This document shows positions 50,946 to 60,940 of a DNA stretch of 64,000 nt, piece by piece. This DNA is from an uncultured Pelagibacteraceae bacterium. Its GTDB lineage: Bacteria > Pseudomonadota > Alphaproteobacteria > Pelagibacterales > Pelagibacteraceae. Below the pieces are notes generated by a model. It had not been told where the DNA came from. It saw nothing but the letters and a program-made list of their open reading frames with translations, and did no database searches. The stretch is taken from contig CACEDU010000003.1 in NCBI GenBank assembly GCA_902558435.1, positions 62,001-126,000 of the forward strand, read 5' to 3'. The translations under genes and the position numbers were made by a program. Within the stretch, counting starts at the first letter, position 1; the number at the start of each line of letters is the position of its first letter.

Positions 50946-51841
50946 TATTCATGCCCATCTGTATTAAAATTATAAATTTTTTCATCTAAAGCATTATATT
51001 TTTCATACTCTACTAAATCATACAACCTTTTCCGCGTTTGCATTTTATCAATAATATTGTTTTGATGTCCATCAGCAAAAATGGCACGCAAACCATCCTC
51101 TACATTTTTCATTGCCAATCTTTGAGTAGAAACTGGATAAATAACAATATTGTATCCTAGATCCTCTAACTGTTTATAATTAAGTAATTTAGATTTTCCA
51201 AACTCTGTCATATTGGCTAAAAGATAACAATCAAGAGATTTTCTAACTAATTCAAACTCATTTTCATCCTTTAAAGCCTCAGGAAATATTATTTCAGCAC
51301 CAGCATCAGCATATGCTTTACATCTATCGATCATGCTGTCTATTCCTTCAACACTTTTTGCATCTGATCTAGCTATAATTTTGAAATTTTTATCTTTTCT
51401 GGCGCTTACACATTCTTTTATTTTGGAGACCATTTTTTCTTTAGTTATTAGTTCCTTGTTATCTAAATGACCACATCTTTTTTGTTCAATTTGATCTTCT
51501 AAATGAACTGCTGCAACGCCAAATTCTTCGAATGTTTCAATAGTTTCCTTACATGATTTAAATCCAGTATCAATGTCAACAATTGTTGGAAGATTTGTAA
51601 CACGTGATATTAAGTAAGATCTAGTACTCACATCTTGTAAAGTAGTTAAACCTATATCAGGAAACCCTAAATCATTTGCCATAACACCACCTGATACATA
51701 GACTGCATCGTAGCCAATTTCTTCAATTAACTTAGCTGTTAAAGGATTATAAGCTCCAGGAACTCTGAGAATTTTTTTAGATTTTAACTTAGTATCTAAA
51801 TCTATCCTTTTTTGCGTCAAATCCTTTTCAACAAAATGCAT
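50945..51841 (-). CDS. prpB: 2-methylisocitrate lyase
   Basis: Cleaves 2-methylisocitrate to pyruvate and succinate. A 298-residue isocitrate-lyase-superfamily protein with P-G-A-Y-N-P-L-T-A near 28-36, V-D-I-D-T-G-F near 88-94, H-L-E-D-Q, and the catalytic K121-R-C123-G-H125 loop that is diagnostic of PEP mutase/methylisocitrate lyase enzymes. Its ATG directly follows the prpD stop. The operon context makes the methylcitrate role firm. Confidence 0.92.
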   Translation of the reverse strand: MHFVEKDLTQKRIDLDTKLKSKKILRVPGAYNPLTAKLIEEIGYDAVYVSGGVMANDLGFPDIGLTTLQDVSTRSYLISRVTNLPTIVDIDTGFKSCKETIETFEEFGVAAVHLEDQIEQKRCGHLDNKELITKEKMVSKIKECVSARKDKNFKIIARSDAKSVEGIDSMIDRCKAYADAGAEIIFPEALKDENEFELVRKSLDCYLLANMTEFGKSKLLNYKQLEDLGYNIVIYPVSTQRLAMKNVEDGLRAIFADGHQNNIIDKMQTRKRLYDLVEYEKYNALDEKIYNFNTDGHE

Positions 51842-53344
51842 TTAAAATATCCCTTTTTTATTATTTTTTTTTATATATTTTTTACTTACTTCAATATTTA
51901 ATTTATCAAGATGACCTTTTTTTAATTTATTTAAATTTTGAACAGATTTTAAAAATCTATCACTTTCTTTTTTGGAAATAATATTTTCAGTCAAAGTTGT
52001 AAATTTTTTAATATAATCTTTCCTTTTAAAAGGTCGTGCACCATAAGGATGTGCATCGGCTCTTTCTAATTCTTCAGATATCTTTTTACCATTATTTAAA
52101 GTTACAACAATTCTTGCACCGAATGACTTCTTTTTTGGATCAGGATGATGATATTTTTTTGTCCATTTTTTATCTTCATGAGTTGTTATGGATTTCCATA
52201 ATTTAATTGTACTTTTTCTATTAGCTCTTGCTTTTGTATAAGATTTTACATGATGCCAATCAGCATCCTCTAAAGCAACAGCAAATATATACATAATTGA
52301 GTGATCTAATGTTTCTCTTGAGGCATTTGGATCCATTTTTTGGGGATCATTTGCTCCAGTTCCAATTACAAAATGTGTGTGATGGCTAGTGTAAATATCA
52401 ATTTTTTTTATACTTTTTAAATCTTGAATTTTCTTATTTAATTTTTTACCAATATCTATAAGAGCTTGAGCCTGGTATTCTGCTGAATATTCTTTTGTAT
52501 ATGTCTCTAGAATAGCTTTTTTAGCTTCATTCTTTTTTGGCAATGGAACATTATATTTTGCGTTTTTTCCATCTAGTATTCTTGCAATAACACTATCTTC
52601 TCCCTCGTAAATTGGGCTAGGTGCACCTTCGCCTCTCATTGCTCTATCAACAGCCTCTATTGCTAATTTACCTGCATGAGCTGGTGCGTATGCTTTCCAG
52701 CTTGATATTTCCCCTTTTCTGGATTGACGTGTTGAAATAGTAACATGGAGCGCTTGTTGGACTGCTTGATATATGGTTTCAGTATTTAATCTTAGCATTG
52801 AGCCAATTCCAGCAGCAACACTTGGTCCTAAATGTGCGATGTGATCTATTTTATGTTTATGGAGACAAATTCCTTTAACCAAATTAACTTGAACTTCATA
52901 AGCTGTAATAATTCCTCTTAAAAGGTCAACACCACTTTTTTTTAGCTTTTCACCAACAGCCAGTATAGGAGGAATGTTATCACCTGGATGGCTATAATCA
53001 GCTGCCAAAAAAGTATCATGAAAATCTAATTCTCTAACAGCAGTTCCATTTGCCCATGCTGCCCATTCAGTATCAAATTTCATTTTTGAATTAATACCAA
53101 ATAAGGTTGAGCCTGATTTCCTTATATGACCTTTGGCCATTTCTCTAGCAGATATAACTGGTTTTCTATTTAATGAGGCAATAGCAACTGAAGCATTATC
53201 AATTATTCTATTGATAACCATCTCTATTGAGTTTTTATTTAACTTGGCATTATCACTTGCTATTTCTGCTATTTTCCAGGCAAGCTGTTTCTTCTTTGGA
53301 AGGTTAATTTTTGACGGGTATACTTTAACACTGTTTAACAACAA
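51842..53344 (-). CDS. prpD: 2-methylcitrate dehydratase (MmgE/PrpD family)
   Basis: Dehydrates 2-methylcitrate to 2-methylaconitate. The 500-residue length and blocks [34 protein letters not shown] and the late H-P-Y-G-A-R-P-F are typical PrpD. The start is TTG at 53344, backed by AGGAG ending 5 nt before it. It is the first gene of prpDBC; PrpD-type dehydratase is used in place of the AcnD/PrpF pair. No prpE or prpR gene is nearby. Confidence 0.92.
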   Translation of the reverse strand: MLLNSVKVYPSKINLPKKKQLAWKIAEIASDNAKLNKNSIEMVINRIIDNASVAIASLNRKPVISAREMAKGHIRKSGSTLFGINSKMKFDTEWAAWANGTAVRELDFHDTFLAADYSHPGDNIPPILAVGEKLKKSGVDLLRGIITAYEVQVNLVKGICLHKHKIDHIAHLGPSVAAGIGSMLRLNTETIYQAVQQALHVTISTRQSRKGEISSWKAYAPAHAGKLAIEAVDRAMRGEGAPSPIYEGEDSVIARILDGKNAKYNVPLPKKNEAKKAILETYTKEYSAEYQAQALIDIGKKLNKKIQDLKSIKKIDIYTSHHTHFVIGTGANDPQKMDPNASRETLDHSIMYIFAVALEDADWHHVKSYTKARANRKSTIKLWKSITTHEDKKWTKKYHHPDPKKKSFGARIVVTLNNGKKISEELERADAHPYGARPFKRKDYIKKFTTLTENIISKKESDRFLKSVQNLNKLKKGHLDKLNIEVSKKYIKKNNKKGIF

Positions 53345-53397
53345 AATAACTCCTAGCTTATGATTTTGTTTTAATAGTTAAAATAAATTAATCAATA

Positions 53398-54063
53398 TTA
53401 AAGATATTTAGTTATAATTTTCTCAATTCCTACAAAATCTTTAATCAAGTGATTGTGATATATTTCATCTGATTTTTTTTCAGTATATCCGTATTTTAGC
53501 AAAATTATTGGAATTTCTGCTGCTTTGGCTGCATTTGCATCTGTTTCACTATCTCCAATCATAATTGTTTTGTTTTTATCACCATCTAAAATTTCAATAG
53601 TGGTGGTTAAATGTCTAGGATCAGGTTTGCAATATTCAAAAGTATTGTATCCAGCTACATATTCAAAATAATCATAAATTCCAATTTTTTTTAAAAGATC
53701 AACTGCCAAATGCTCAGTTTTGTTAGTGCATACAGCCATAGAAATATTTTCTTTTTTACACCAATTTAGAAATTCCTTTACTCCATTTATTAACTTGCTT
53801 TCATGTAAAATATTTTCTCCGTAGTAAGATAAGAATTCGTTAGTCATTTCGTTTTGAATCTTTTCATCAAACCATTTCCATTGTCCGTTTGCTTTTGCCA
53901 TCATTGCTTTTGCACCTCTACCAACAGCATTTTTCAATTCACCCAAAGTTTTTGTTGGATATCCAAATTTTTTCATTACATGATTGTGAGCACGAATTAA
54001 ATCTGGCGCAGTATCAATTAAAGTACCATCTAGATCAAAAAGAATGGTAAATTTTTGTGTCAT
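53398..54063 (-). CDS. gph: phosphoglycolate phosphatase-like HAD hydrolase
   Basis: HAD-superfamily phosphatase of 221 residues with motif I F-D-L-D-G-T-L-I-D-T at 8-17, motif II V-C-T-N-K-T-E, and motif IV I-G-D-S-E-T-D. The helical cap begins with A-P-D-L-I-R-A-H-N-H. Members hydrolyse 2-phosphoglycolate formed from oxidised DNA ends or oxygenase reactions. It reads away from the glmU/glmS pair with 68 bp between starts. Confidence 0.83.
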   Translation of the reverse strand: MTQKFTILFDLDGTLIDTAPDLIRAHNHVMKKFGYPTKTLGELKNAVGRGAKAMMAKANGQWKWFDEKIQNEMTNEFLSYYGENILHESKLINGVKEFLNWCKKENISMAVCTNKTEHLAVDLLKKIGIYDYFEYVAGYNTFEYCKPDPRHLTTTIEILDGDKNKTIMIGDSETDANAAKAAEIPIILLKYGYTEKKSDEIYHNHLIKDFVGIEKIITKYL

Positions 54064-54131
54064 TTAAAAGTATTATTAAGAAATATATTGTGAATTAATT
54101 AAACTAATAACCAAATATATAAAAATATCAA

Positions 54132-54752
54132 ATGAAACAAAAAAAATTAATTAATATCCAATTAAAATTAAGAGACAAATTTTTAAAAAAAGGTGTCAAA
54201 ATGATCGCTCCAGATACAGTCTTTTTTTCTAAAAACACAAAAATAGGAAAAAACGTAACTATAGAACCATACGTAGTTATTGCTGACAATGTCTCAGTAG
54301 GAAATAATGTAAGAATTTTATCTTTCTCTCATTTGGAGGGAGTAAAAATTGAAAATAATGTAAATATTGGACCTTATGCAAGATTAAGACCAGGCACAAT
54401 TCTTAAATCAGGATCTAAGGTTGGAAATTTTGTTGAGGTGAAAAAAAGTATTATAGGCAAAGAATCTAAATTAAATCATCTTTCATATATAGGTGATTCA
54501 AATTTAGGTAAAAAAGTAAATATTGGTGCAGGTACAATTACATGTAATTATAATGGTATTAAAAAAAGCAAAACATCAATTGGTGATGAAGTGTTTGTAG
54601 GTTCAAATTCATCACTGGTTGCCCCAATTAAGCTTGAAAAAAAAAGTACAATTGGTGCAGGATCAGTTATTACTAAAAAAGTTTTAAAAAATTCATTAGC
54701 TTTAACAAGAGCTGAACAAATTGAAATTAAAAATTATAAAAGAAAAAAATAA
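54132..54752 (+). CDS. glmU: stand-alone GlmU C-terminal acetyltransferase domain
   Basis: Left-handed beta-helix protein of 206 residues that matches only the C-terminal (glucosamine-1-phosphate N-acetyltransferase) half of GlmU: P-D-T-V-F-F, R-L-R-P-G-T-I-L, V-G-N-F-V-E-V-K, N-H-L-S-Y-I-G-D, N-I-G-A-G-T-I-T-C-N-Y-N-G and G-S-N-S-S-L-V-A-P. The N-terminal uridylyltransferase domain (about 230 residues) is missing and there is no room for it upstream. UDP-GlcNAc synthesis would need a separate nucleotidyltransferase elsewhere. One base separates its stop from the glmS start. Confidence 0.85.
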   Translation: MKQKKLINIQLKLRDKFLKKGVKMIAPDTVFFSKNTKIGKNVTIEPYVVIADNVSVGNNVRILSFSHLEGVKIENNVNIGPYARLRPGTILKSGSKVGNFVEVKKSIIGKESKLNHLSYIGDSNLGKKVNIGAGTITCNYNGIKKSKTSIGDEVFVGSNSSLVAPIKLEKKSTIGAGSVITKKVLKNSLALTRAEQIEIKNYKRKK

Positions 54753-56573
54753 ATGTGTGGAATAATTGGAATAATAAGTTCTAAAGAAGTTTCAAATAGA
54801 ATAGTTAATTCACTTAAAAAGCTTGAATATAGAGGATATGATTCTGCCGGAATAGCCACCCTAGTTGACGGAAATATAAACGAAGTAAAGTGTGAGGGTA
54901 GGGTTGATGCTTTAGAAAAAGATATATCAAAATTAAATCTTAAAGCAGAGATTGGTATAGGTCATGTTAGATGGGCAACACACGGTAAGCCTAGCAAAGT
55001 TAATGCTCATCCTCACTCATCAGAACAGGTTTCAGTTGTTCATAATGGAATTATTGAAAATTCAACAATTTTAAAAAAATTCTTAGAAAAAAAAGGTTAT
55101 ATATTTAAATCACAAACTGATACTGAGGTAATAGCTCATCTAGTAACTGATTACTTAAAAAAAAATTCACTGAAAGATACTATTATAAAAGTTTTGAAAA
55201 AACTTCATGGGAGTTTTGCATTAGGTATAATTTTTAAAGATAGAAATGATTTAATGATTGGAGCTAGAAGGGGCTCTCCTTTAGCTGTTGGATATGGTCC
55301 AAATGAAAATTATCTTGGTTCAGACTCTTACGCTCTTAAATCTATGACTAATAAAATTACTTATTTAGATGATGGTGAGTTTTGCATTGTTAAAAGAGAT
55401 CAAATTGAATTTTTTGAGGGAGATGGAATAAAAATAAATAAAGAAGTGATGAATCTTTCTAAAGAAGAACTTAGTTATGACAAAGGCGAGTATAAATATT
55501 TTATGGAAAAAGAGATAGATGAACAGCCTTCGACTATCAATGACTGCATAAACGAATACGTGGATAAATATAATAATCAAATAAATATATACAATTTTCC
55601 ATGGAAGATAAGTTCTTTAAAATCAATTGTATTGATTGGTTGTGGAACAGCATACCATTCATGCTTGGTAGCAAAATATTGGTTAGAGCAAAACACAAAT
55701 TTAGATGTTAGCATAGATATAGCCTCAGAGTTTAGGTACCGAAAAGTTAGATTTAAAAAAGATTGTCTTTATGTATTTGTATCCCAATCTGGAGAAACTG
55801 CTGATACATATGCTGCTTTAGAATTGTGTAAGAAAAATAAAATGAAAACTTGTGCAATTGTAAATGTTGTAGAAAGCTCAATAGCAAGAGACGCTGATTT
55901 GGTTTTACCTATATATTGCGGACAAGAAATAGGAGTAGCATCTACAAAGGCTTTCCTTGGGCAAATGTTAGTGCTTTATATACTGTCTCTAAAAATTTCT
56001 TTTGATCAGGAAGTAATTACAAAAAAAACATATGAGTCAAAAATTAAAAGTTTATTAACATTGTCTAATTCTGCAAAAAAAACGCTTAAATTAGATGATA
56101 AACTTTTAAAGATTGGTAAAGTTTTTGCAGAAGCTAAAGGATGTATGTTTTTGGGAAGGGGTTACTCTTTCCCTATTGCTTTGGAGGGAGCATTAAAGCT
56201 AAAAGAATTAGCCTATGTACATGCAGAAGGTTATCCAGCAGGTGAAATGAAACATGGACCATTAGCTTTGATAGAAGAAGGTATGCCAGTAGTCGTTATA
56301 GCTCCAAGAGACGAACACTATTTAAAAACTATGTCTAATATGCAGGAAGTGATTGCTAGAGGAGCAAAAGTTCTCCTTATTACAAATAAAAATAAAGATG
56401 AAATAATTTCTGAAAATATTTGGGAGCAAATAGAAGTTGATAAATTAAATGATGAACTTATTCCTTTTTTAACAACTATTCCTTTGCAAAAATTGGCTTT
56501 CTATTCGGCACTGGAAAAGGGCTATGATATTGATAAACCAAGAAACTTAGCTAAATCAGTAACAGTAGAATAA
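54753..56573 (+). CDS. glmS: glutamine-fructose-6-phosphate aminotransferase (isomerizing)
   Basis: Makes glucosamine-6-phosphate from fructose-6-phosphate and glutamine, the first step toward UDP-GlcNAc. Full-length at 606 residues: N-terminal glutaminase nucleophile C2 (M-C-G-I-I-G-I), R-W-A-T-H-G and G-D/H-N-G-I-I-E regions, then two SIS sugar-isomerase domains with G-C-G-T-A-Y-H, S-Q-S-G-E-T-A-D-T and the C-terminal D-K-P-R-N-L-A-K-S-V-T-V-E. It directly follows the stand-alone acetyltransferase domain, pairing two steps of the same pathway. Confidence 0.96.
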   Translation: MCGIIGIISSKEVSNRIVNSLKKLEYRGYDSAGIATLVDGNINEVKCEGRVDALEKDISKLNLKAEIGIGHVRWATHGKPSKVNAHPHSSEQVSVVHNGIIENSTILKKFLEKKGYIFKSQTDTEVIAHLVTDYLKKNSLKDTIIKVLKKLHGSFALGIIFKDRNDLMIGARRGSPLAVGYGPNENYLGSDSYALKSMTNKITYLDDGEFCIVKRDQIEFFEGDGIKINKEVMNLSKEELSYDKGEYKYFMEKEIDEQPSTINDCINEYVDKYNNQINIYNFPWKISSLKSIVLIGCGTAYHSCLVAKYWLEQNTNLDVSIDIASEFRYRKVRFKKDCLYVFVSQSGETADTYAALELCKKNKMKTCAIVNVVESSIARDADLVLPIYCGQEIGVASTKAFLGQMLVLYILSLKISFDQEVITKKTYESKIKSLLTLSNSAKKTLKLDDKLLKIGKVFAEAKGCMFLGRGYSFPIALEGALKLKELAYVHAEGYPAGEMKHGPLALIEEGMPVVVIAPRDEHYLKTMSNMQEVIARGAKVLLITNKNKDEIISENIWEQIEVDKLNDELIPFLTTIPLQKLAFYSALEKGYDIDKPRNLAKSVTVE

Positions 56574-56574
56574 C

Positions 56575-57291
56575 TTGTATTATTACTTGTCAAAATTTTT
56601 AGGCCCCCTTTTAAACCCAACAAATTTTTTATTTATACTTTTTATAATTTTATTTATTTTTTACCTAATTAGTAAAAGAAAAATTATATTAAAAATATTT
56701 AGTTTAAATATATTTTTAATAATAATCGTTGCTTTTTTTCCAGCAGGATCTTTAGGTTTAAAGTATCTTGAAAAAGACTTCATAATTAAAAAAGAATACA
56801 AAAATATAAAAAATATTTTAGTTTTATCTGGAGCAGATGAAAGAATAATAGCTTCAGTTAGTTTAGCCTATCAATATCCAGAAGCAAAAGTTTTTTATGT
56901 TGGTGGAAATGCTTACTTAGTCAAAAATAATGAAAACGATGATCCAACTATAGCTAAAAAATTTTATAATAAACTTAATTTTGATATGGATCGTATAAAC
57001 TTTATTGGAAAGTCAAGGAACACAATAGAAAATTTTAAAGAAATTAAAGATTTAGATTTAAAATACTCTGAGACTATCTTAATTACCTCTGCTTATCACA
57101 TGAAAAGATCTATGATGATTGCTAAAAGGCAAGGATTAGAGGTAATACCTTATCCTGTTAATCCAATTTCAAGATCAACAACACATTTACTTAATAGTTA
57201 CCAGGTTTTTGATGTAACTAACAATCTTTCAAATTTTAATACTTTTTTTAGGGAAATTCTTGGAATAATTGCTTTCAAAATTACAAGCTAA
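56575..57291 (+). CDS. YdcF/ElyC-family (DUF218) membrane-anchored protein
   Basis: A 238-residue protein with N-terminal hydrophobic segments (about 13-32 and 38-60), then a DUF218 Rossmann-like domain: I-L-V-L-S-G-A-D-E-R-I near 82-92, V-F-Y-V-G-G-N, S-R-N-T-I-E-N, and T-S-A-Y-H-M-K-R-S-M near the end. The start is TTG, one base after the glmS stop, with no nearby ATG. Homologues (ElyC, SanA) affect envelope and peptidoglycan or lipid-carrier metabolism; the glmU/glmS neighbourhood fits that. Confidence 0.78.
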   Translation: MYYYLSKFLGPLLNPTNFLFILFIILFIFYLISKRKIILKIFSLNIFLIIIVAFFPAGSLGLKYLEKDFIIKKEYKNIKNILVLSGADERIIASVSLAYQYPEAKVFYVGGNAYLVKNNENDDPTIAKKFYNKLNFDMDRINFIGKSRNTIENFKEIKDLDLKYSETILITSAYHMKRSMMIAKRQGLEVIPYPVNPISRSTTHLLNSYQVFDVTNNLSNFNTFFREILGIIAFKITS

Positions 57292-57378
57292 ACTTAAATT
57301 TTTTATATAAATTTAAATTAATAAAAAATTTACTTTTTTTTATTTAAATCAGATATATATACACTTATAGATTGAATT

Positions 57379-58758
57379 ATGAAGAAATGGAAACCAAATA
57401 GTTGGAGAAATTATCCTGTAAAACACATTCCTGATTATAAGGATGAAAAAGAACTTAATATTGTTTTAAACAAATTAAATAATTTTCCTCCTTTAGTTTT
57501 TGCTGGAGAAACAAGACATCTTAAAGATCAATTAGCAAATGTAGTTGATGGAAAAGCTTTCTTGTTACAAGGAGGAGATTGTGCTGAAAGTTTTGCGGAA
57601 TTTCATCCAGATAATATCAGAGATTACTTTAAACTTATGCTTCAAATGTCATTAGTATTAACTTACTCAGCTTCTTTACCTGTAGTTAAGCTAGGAAGAA
57701 TTGCTGGTCAATTTTCAAAACCAAGAAGTGCACCTACAGAAAAAATTGGAGATGTAGAGCTACCGAGTTATTTAGGAGACAATATTAATTCTATAGAGTT
57801 TACTGAAAAAGGAAGAGCTTATGATCCAAAGAGATTGTTTAGAGCCTATTCACAATCTGCCTCAACCTTAAATTTATTAAGAGCATTTTCCAACGGTGGT
57901 TTTGCTGATTTAAAAAATGTTCATATGTGGAATTTAGGATACATAAAATCCGCATCTCAAGCCAAAAAATTTAAGGAATTAGAAGATAAAATAGCTGATT
58001 CTCTAGCCTTCATGGAAGCTTGTGGAATTACATCTGATTTCAACAGAAGATTGTATACTGTCAATTTCTGGACATCACATGAGGCTTTACATTTACCATT
58101 TGAAGAAGCCATGACAAGAATAGACTCAACAACTGGTGAGCATCACGATACCTCAGCACACTTTGTTTGGATAGGTGACAGAACAAGACAAATTGATGGA
58201 GGTCATGTAGAATTTTGTAGAGGAATTGAAAATCCAATAGGGATTAAATGTGGTCCAACATCAAAACCAGAAGAAATTGCAAAAATTTGTGAAAAGATAA
58301 ATCCAAAAAATGAAAAGGGAAAAATTACTTTAATTTCTAGATTTGGACATGATCAAGTAGAAAAATATCTACCTAAGTTAATTAGAGGAATTAAAAAAGA
58401 AGGTTTAAACGTTATATGGTCCTGTGACCCTATGCATGGAAATACGATTAAATCAACAACAGGATTTAAAACAAGACCATTTAATAACGTATTAAATGAA
58501 GTTAAAAATGTGTTTGCAGTTCATCAGAGTGAGGGGTCATATGCTGGTGGCCTTCATATTGAGATGACTGGTCAAAATGTGACAGAATGTACGGGTGGAG
58601 CTCAAAAAATATCAGATACTGATTTATCAAGTAGATACCATACTCATTGTGATCCAAGATTAAATGCAAATCAAGCTTTAGAGTTAGCTTTTTTAATTTC
58701 GGATGAGATTAAAAAGAATACCTTGTATGCTAAAAATGGTATTAGAGCGGCATCTTAA
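57379..58758 (+). CDS. class II 3-deoxy-D-arabino-heptulosonate-7-phosphate synthase
   Basis: First enzyme of the shikimate pathway, condensing PEP and erythrose-4-phosphate. The 459-residue plant-like (class II, AroA-II) form shows W-K-P-N-S-W-R near the N-terminus, F-L-L-Q-G-G-D-C-A-E-S-F, K-L-G-R-I-A-G-Q-F-x-K-P-R-S, W-I-G-D-R-T-R-Q, and late C-D-P-M-H-G-N-T and H-x-E-M-T-G-Q-N-V-T-E-C. All pieces of the fold are present. An 87 bp AT-rich gap precedes it. Confidence 0.95.
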   Translation: MKKWKPNSWRNYPVKHIPDYKDEKELNIVLNKLNNFPPLVFAGETRHLKDQLANVVDGKAFLLQGGDCAESFAEFHPDNIRDYFKLMLQMSLVLTYSASLPVVKLGRIAGQFSKPRSAPTEKIGDVELPSYLGDNINSIEFTEKGRAYDPKRLFRAYSQSASTLNLLRAFSNGGFADLKNVHMWNLGYIKSASQAKKFKELEDKIADSLAFMEACGITSDFNRRLYTVNFWTSHEALHLPFEEAMTRIDSTTGEHHDTSAHFVWIGDRTRQIDGGHVEFCRGIENPIGIKCGPTSKPEEIAKICEKINPKNEKGKITLISRFGHDQVEKYLPKLIRGIKKEGLNVIWSCDPMHGNTIKSTTGFKTRPFNNVLNEVKNVFAVHQSEGSYAGGLHIEMTGQNVTECTGGAQKISDTDLSSRYHTHCDPRLNANQALELAFLISDEIKKNTLYAKNGIRAAS

Positions 58759-58795
58759 TCATTTAATTTTTTAAATTAATTATTATATTTTCATT

Positions 58796-59533
58796 ATGGA
58801 ACCGAGCAAAAAAGTAATATTTATTAAAGATTGGATATTGAATTATGTAAATTCAATGCCCAAAAAAGCTGATTCATTAGTAATAGGAATCTCTGGGGGA
58901 ATTGACTCATCCGTTTCAAGCACTTTAAGCGCGATGACTGGATTAAAAACCATTGTATTGTCTATGCCTATAAAACAAAAAAGTGCCCAGCATGATTTAA
59001 GTTTAAAACACCAAGATTGGCTTAAACAAAATTTTAAAAATGTGAAGGGAATTACTGTAGAGCTGGATAATCTCTTTTCCACATTTGAAAATACTTTGAA
59101 GGATTTTAGTAACTTACACGGAATGGCAAACTCAAGAGCTAGGTTGAGAATGACTACACTTTATCAAGTAGCCGCAGCCAATAATGGAATAGTTGTTGGC
59201 ACAGGAAATAAAGTTGAAGATTTTGGAGTAGGTTTTTACACAAAGTACGGCGATGGCGGAGTTGATATATCACCTATAGCTGATTGTAACAAAACTGAGG
59301 TTTGGGAATTAGGAAAAGAATTAAAAATTTTACAAGAAATTATTGATGCTCCTCCAACAGATGGACTATGGGATGATGGGAGAACAGATGAGGGCCAACT
59401 AGGTCTTAGTTATAAAGAACTAGAAGAGGCCATGGAGAATGAAAGTTCAAAAAATAGAGAAAAATATATTAAAATAAGAAATGCAAACCTGCATAAAATG
59501 GATCCAATTCCAGTATGCAAGATTCCAAGCTAA
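58796..59533 (+). CDS. nadE: NAD+ synthase, ammonia-type short form
   Basis: Makes NAD from deamido-NAD, ATP and ammonia. At 245 residues it is the NH3-dependent form without a glutaminase domain. The ATP-pyrophosphatase P-loop is S33-G-G-I-D-S-S39, and N-S-R-A-R-L-R-M-T-T, G-T-G-N-K-V-E-D-F and P-T-D-G-L-W-D-D-G follow. Located 37 bp after the DAHP synthase. A small inverted repeat between its stop and cysS lacks a T-run. Confidence 0.9.
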   Translation: MEPSKKVIFIKDWILNYVNSMPKKADSLVIGISGGIDSSVSSTLSAMTGLKTIVLSMPIKQKSAQHDLSLKHQDWLKQNFKNVKGITVELDNLFSTFENTLKDFSNLHGMANSRARLRMTTLYQVAAANNGIVVGTGNKVEDFGVGFYTKYGDGGVDISPIADCNKTEVWELGKELKILQEIIDAPPTDGLWDDGRTDEGQLGLSYKELEEAMENESSKNREKYIKIRNANLHKMDPIPVCKIPS

Positions 59534-59578
59534 TCAAATAGATTCACAAATCTATAATTAAAGTATATTCCTACATTA

Positions 59579-60940
59579 ATGAACAAAGATATTTTTTTGA
59601 CAAATAGCTATGGTGGCAAAAAAGAACATTTTAAGCCGATAGATGAAAATAATATTAAAATGTATGTTTGTGGCCCAACAGTCTATGATGATCCACATAT
59701 AGGTAATGCAAGACCATTAGTTGTATTTGATATTCTTTATAAAGTTTTAAAATGTAAATATGGCAAAGATAGAGTTACTTATGTCAGAAATATAACTGAT
59801 ATTGACGATAAAATAATCCAGTCTGCAAAAGACAAAAAAATTTCAATAACTGAATTAACAAACAAAATTAATACAAATTTTCAAGAAGATTGTAATTACC
59901 TTAATTGTGAAAGACCTAATTTCCAACCTAAAGCCACAGAAAATATAAATGAAATGATTGAAATGATTAGTGGTTTAATTAAAAAAGGTTTTGCCTATGA
60001 AAGCAATAAACATATTTATTTTGAAGTAAAAAAGTTTAAAGACTATGGAAAATTATCAAATAAAAAAATTGAAGACTTGATATCTGGATCTAGAGTAGAA
60101 GTATCAAGTAATAAGAAAAATCCTGAAGATTTTGTTTTATGGAAACCGTCTAGTGAAGATGAGCCTAGTTGGCAATCTCCCTGGGGAAATGGTAGACCTG
60201 GTTGGCACTTAGAATGTTCAGTAATGTCCAAAAAATATCTTGGCGATAAGTTCGATATCCATGGAGGTGGTAGAGATCTAATCTTTCCTCATCATGAAAA
60301 TGAAATTGCACAGTCAAGATGCGCTAATGAAACAGACGTTTTTTCAAATTATTGGGTACATAATGGATTCATTACCTTATCAAATGAAAAAATGGCTAAA
60401 TCGCAAGGAAATATTTTAAAAATAAGTGATTTTAAAAAGAATGTTAACGGTCAAGCTTTAAGATTAGCTTTAATTAGCACTCACTATAGACAGCCTTTGG
60501 ATTGGAACGATAAACTTTTGCAGGAGAGTCAAAAGACAATTGATAAATGGTACAAAAGTTATGTTGCATTAGACAAGCCCAAACTAATATCAGATGACGA
60601 TCTTTTACCTTTGTATGATGATTTAAATACCCCTAAGTATATTGCTAATCTTCATAAATTATTTGAAAAATCTCAATCTGGTAATATTGAGGATAAAAAA
60701 GAATTTGTGTCAGCTTGTAATTTTATTGGTTTATTAACAGAAACTAAAGATGAATGGGATAATTTTAAAAAAAATAAATCTATTTTAAGTGATGATTACA
60801 TTGAAAATAAAATTAAAGAACGAAATCAGGCTAGAGATAGTAAAAATTATGAATTAGCAGATAAAATTCGTGATGAACTTTTAGAAAAAGGAGTTCAAAT
60901 AGAGGATAAAGATGGTAAAACCTCGTGGAAATTTAAATAA
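59579..60940 (+). CDS. cysS: cysteinyl-tRNA synthetase
   Basis: Charges tRNA-Cys in the cytoplasm. Full-length at 453 residues with zinc ligand C31 in Y-V-C-G-P-T-V, the class I signature H40-I-G-N43, G-W-H-L-E-C-S near the middle, and the second signature K-M-A-K-S-Q-G-N (KMSKS type with Ala in third place). C-terminal helical anticodon-binding part with A-D-K-I-R-D-E-L-L-E-K. Its stop directly abuts the cimA ATG. Confidence 0.96.
   Translation: MNKDIFLTNSYGGKKEHFKPIDENNIKMYVCGPTVYDDPHIGNARPLVVFDILYKVLKCKYGKDRVTYVRNITDIDDKIIQSAKDKKISITELTNKINTNFQEDCNYLNCERPNFQPKATENINEMIEMISGLIKKGFAYESNKHIYFEVKKFKDYGKLSNKKIEDLISGSRVEVSSNKKNPEDFVLWKPSSEDEPSWQSPWGNGRPGWHLECSVMSKKYLGDKFDIHGGGRDLIFPHHENEIAQSRCANETDVFSNYWVHNGFITLSNEKMAKSQGNILKISDFKKNVNGQALRLALISTHYRQPLDWNDKLLQESQKTIDKWYKSYVALDKPKLISDDDLLPLYDDLNTPKYIANLHKLFEKSQSGNIEDKKEFVSACNFIGLLTETKDEWDNFKKNKSILSDDYIENKIKERNQARDSKNYELADKIRDELLEKGVQIEDKDGKTSWKFK

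Noticed and set aside
59538..59555. Seven-bp inverted repeat between nadE and cysS
   Set aside because: AT-rich and followed by mixed sequence, not a T-run; likely chance.
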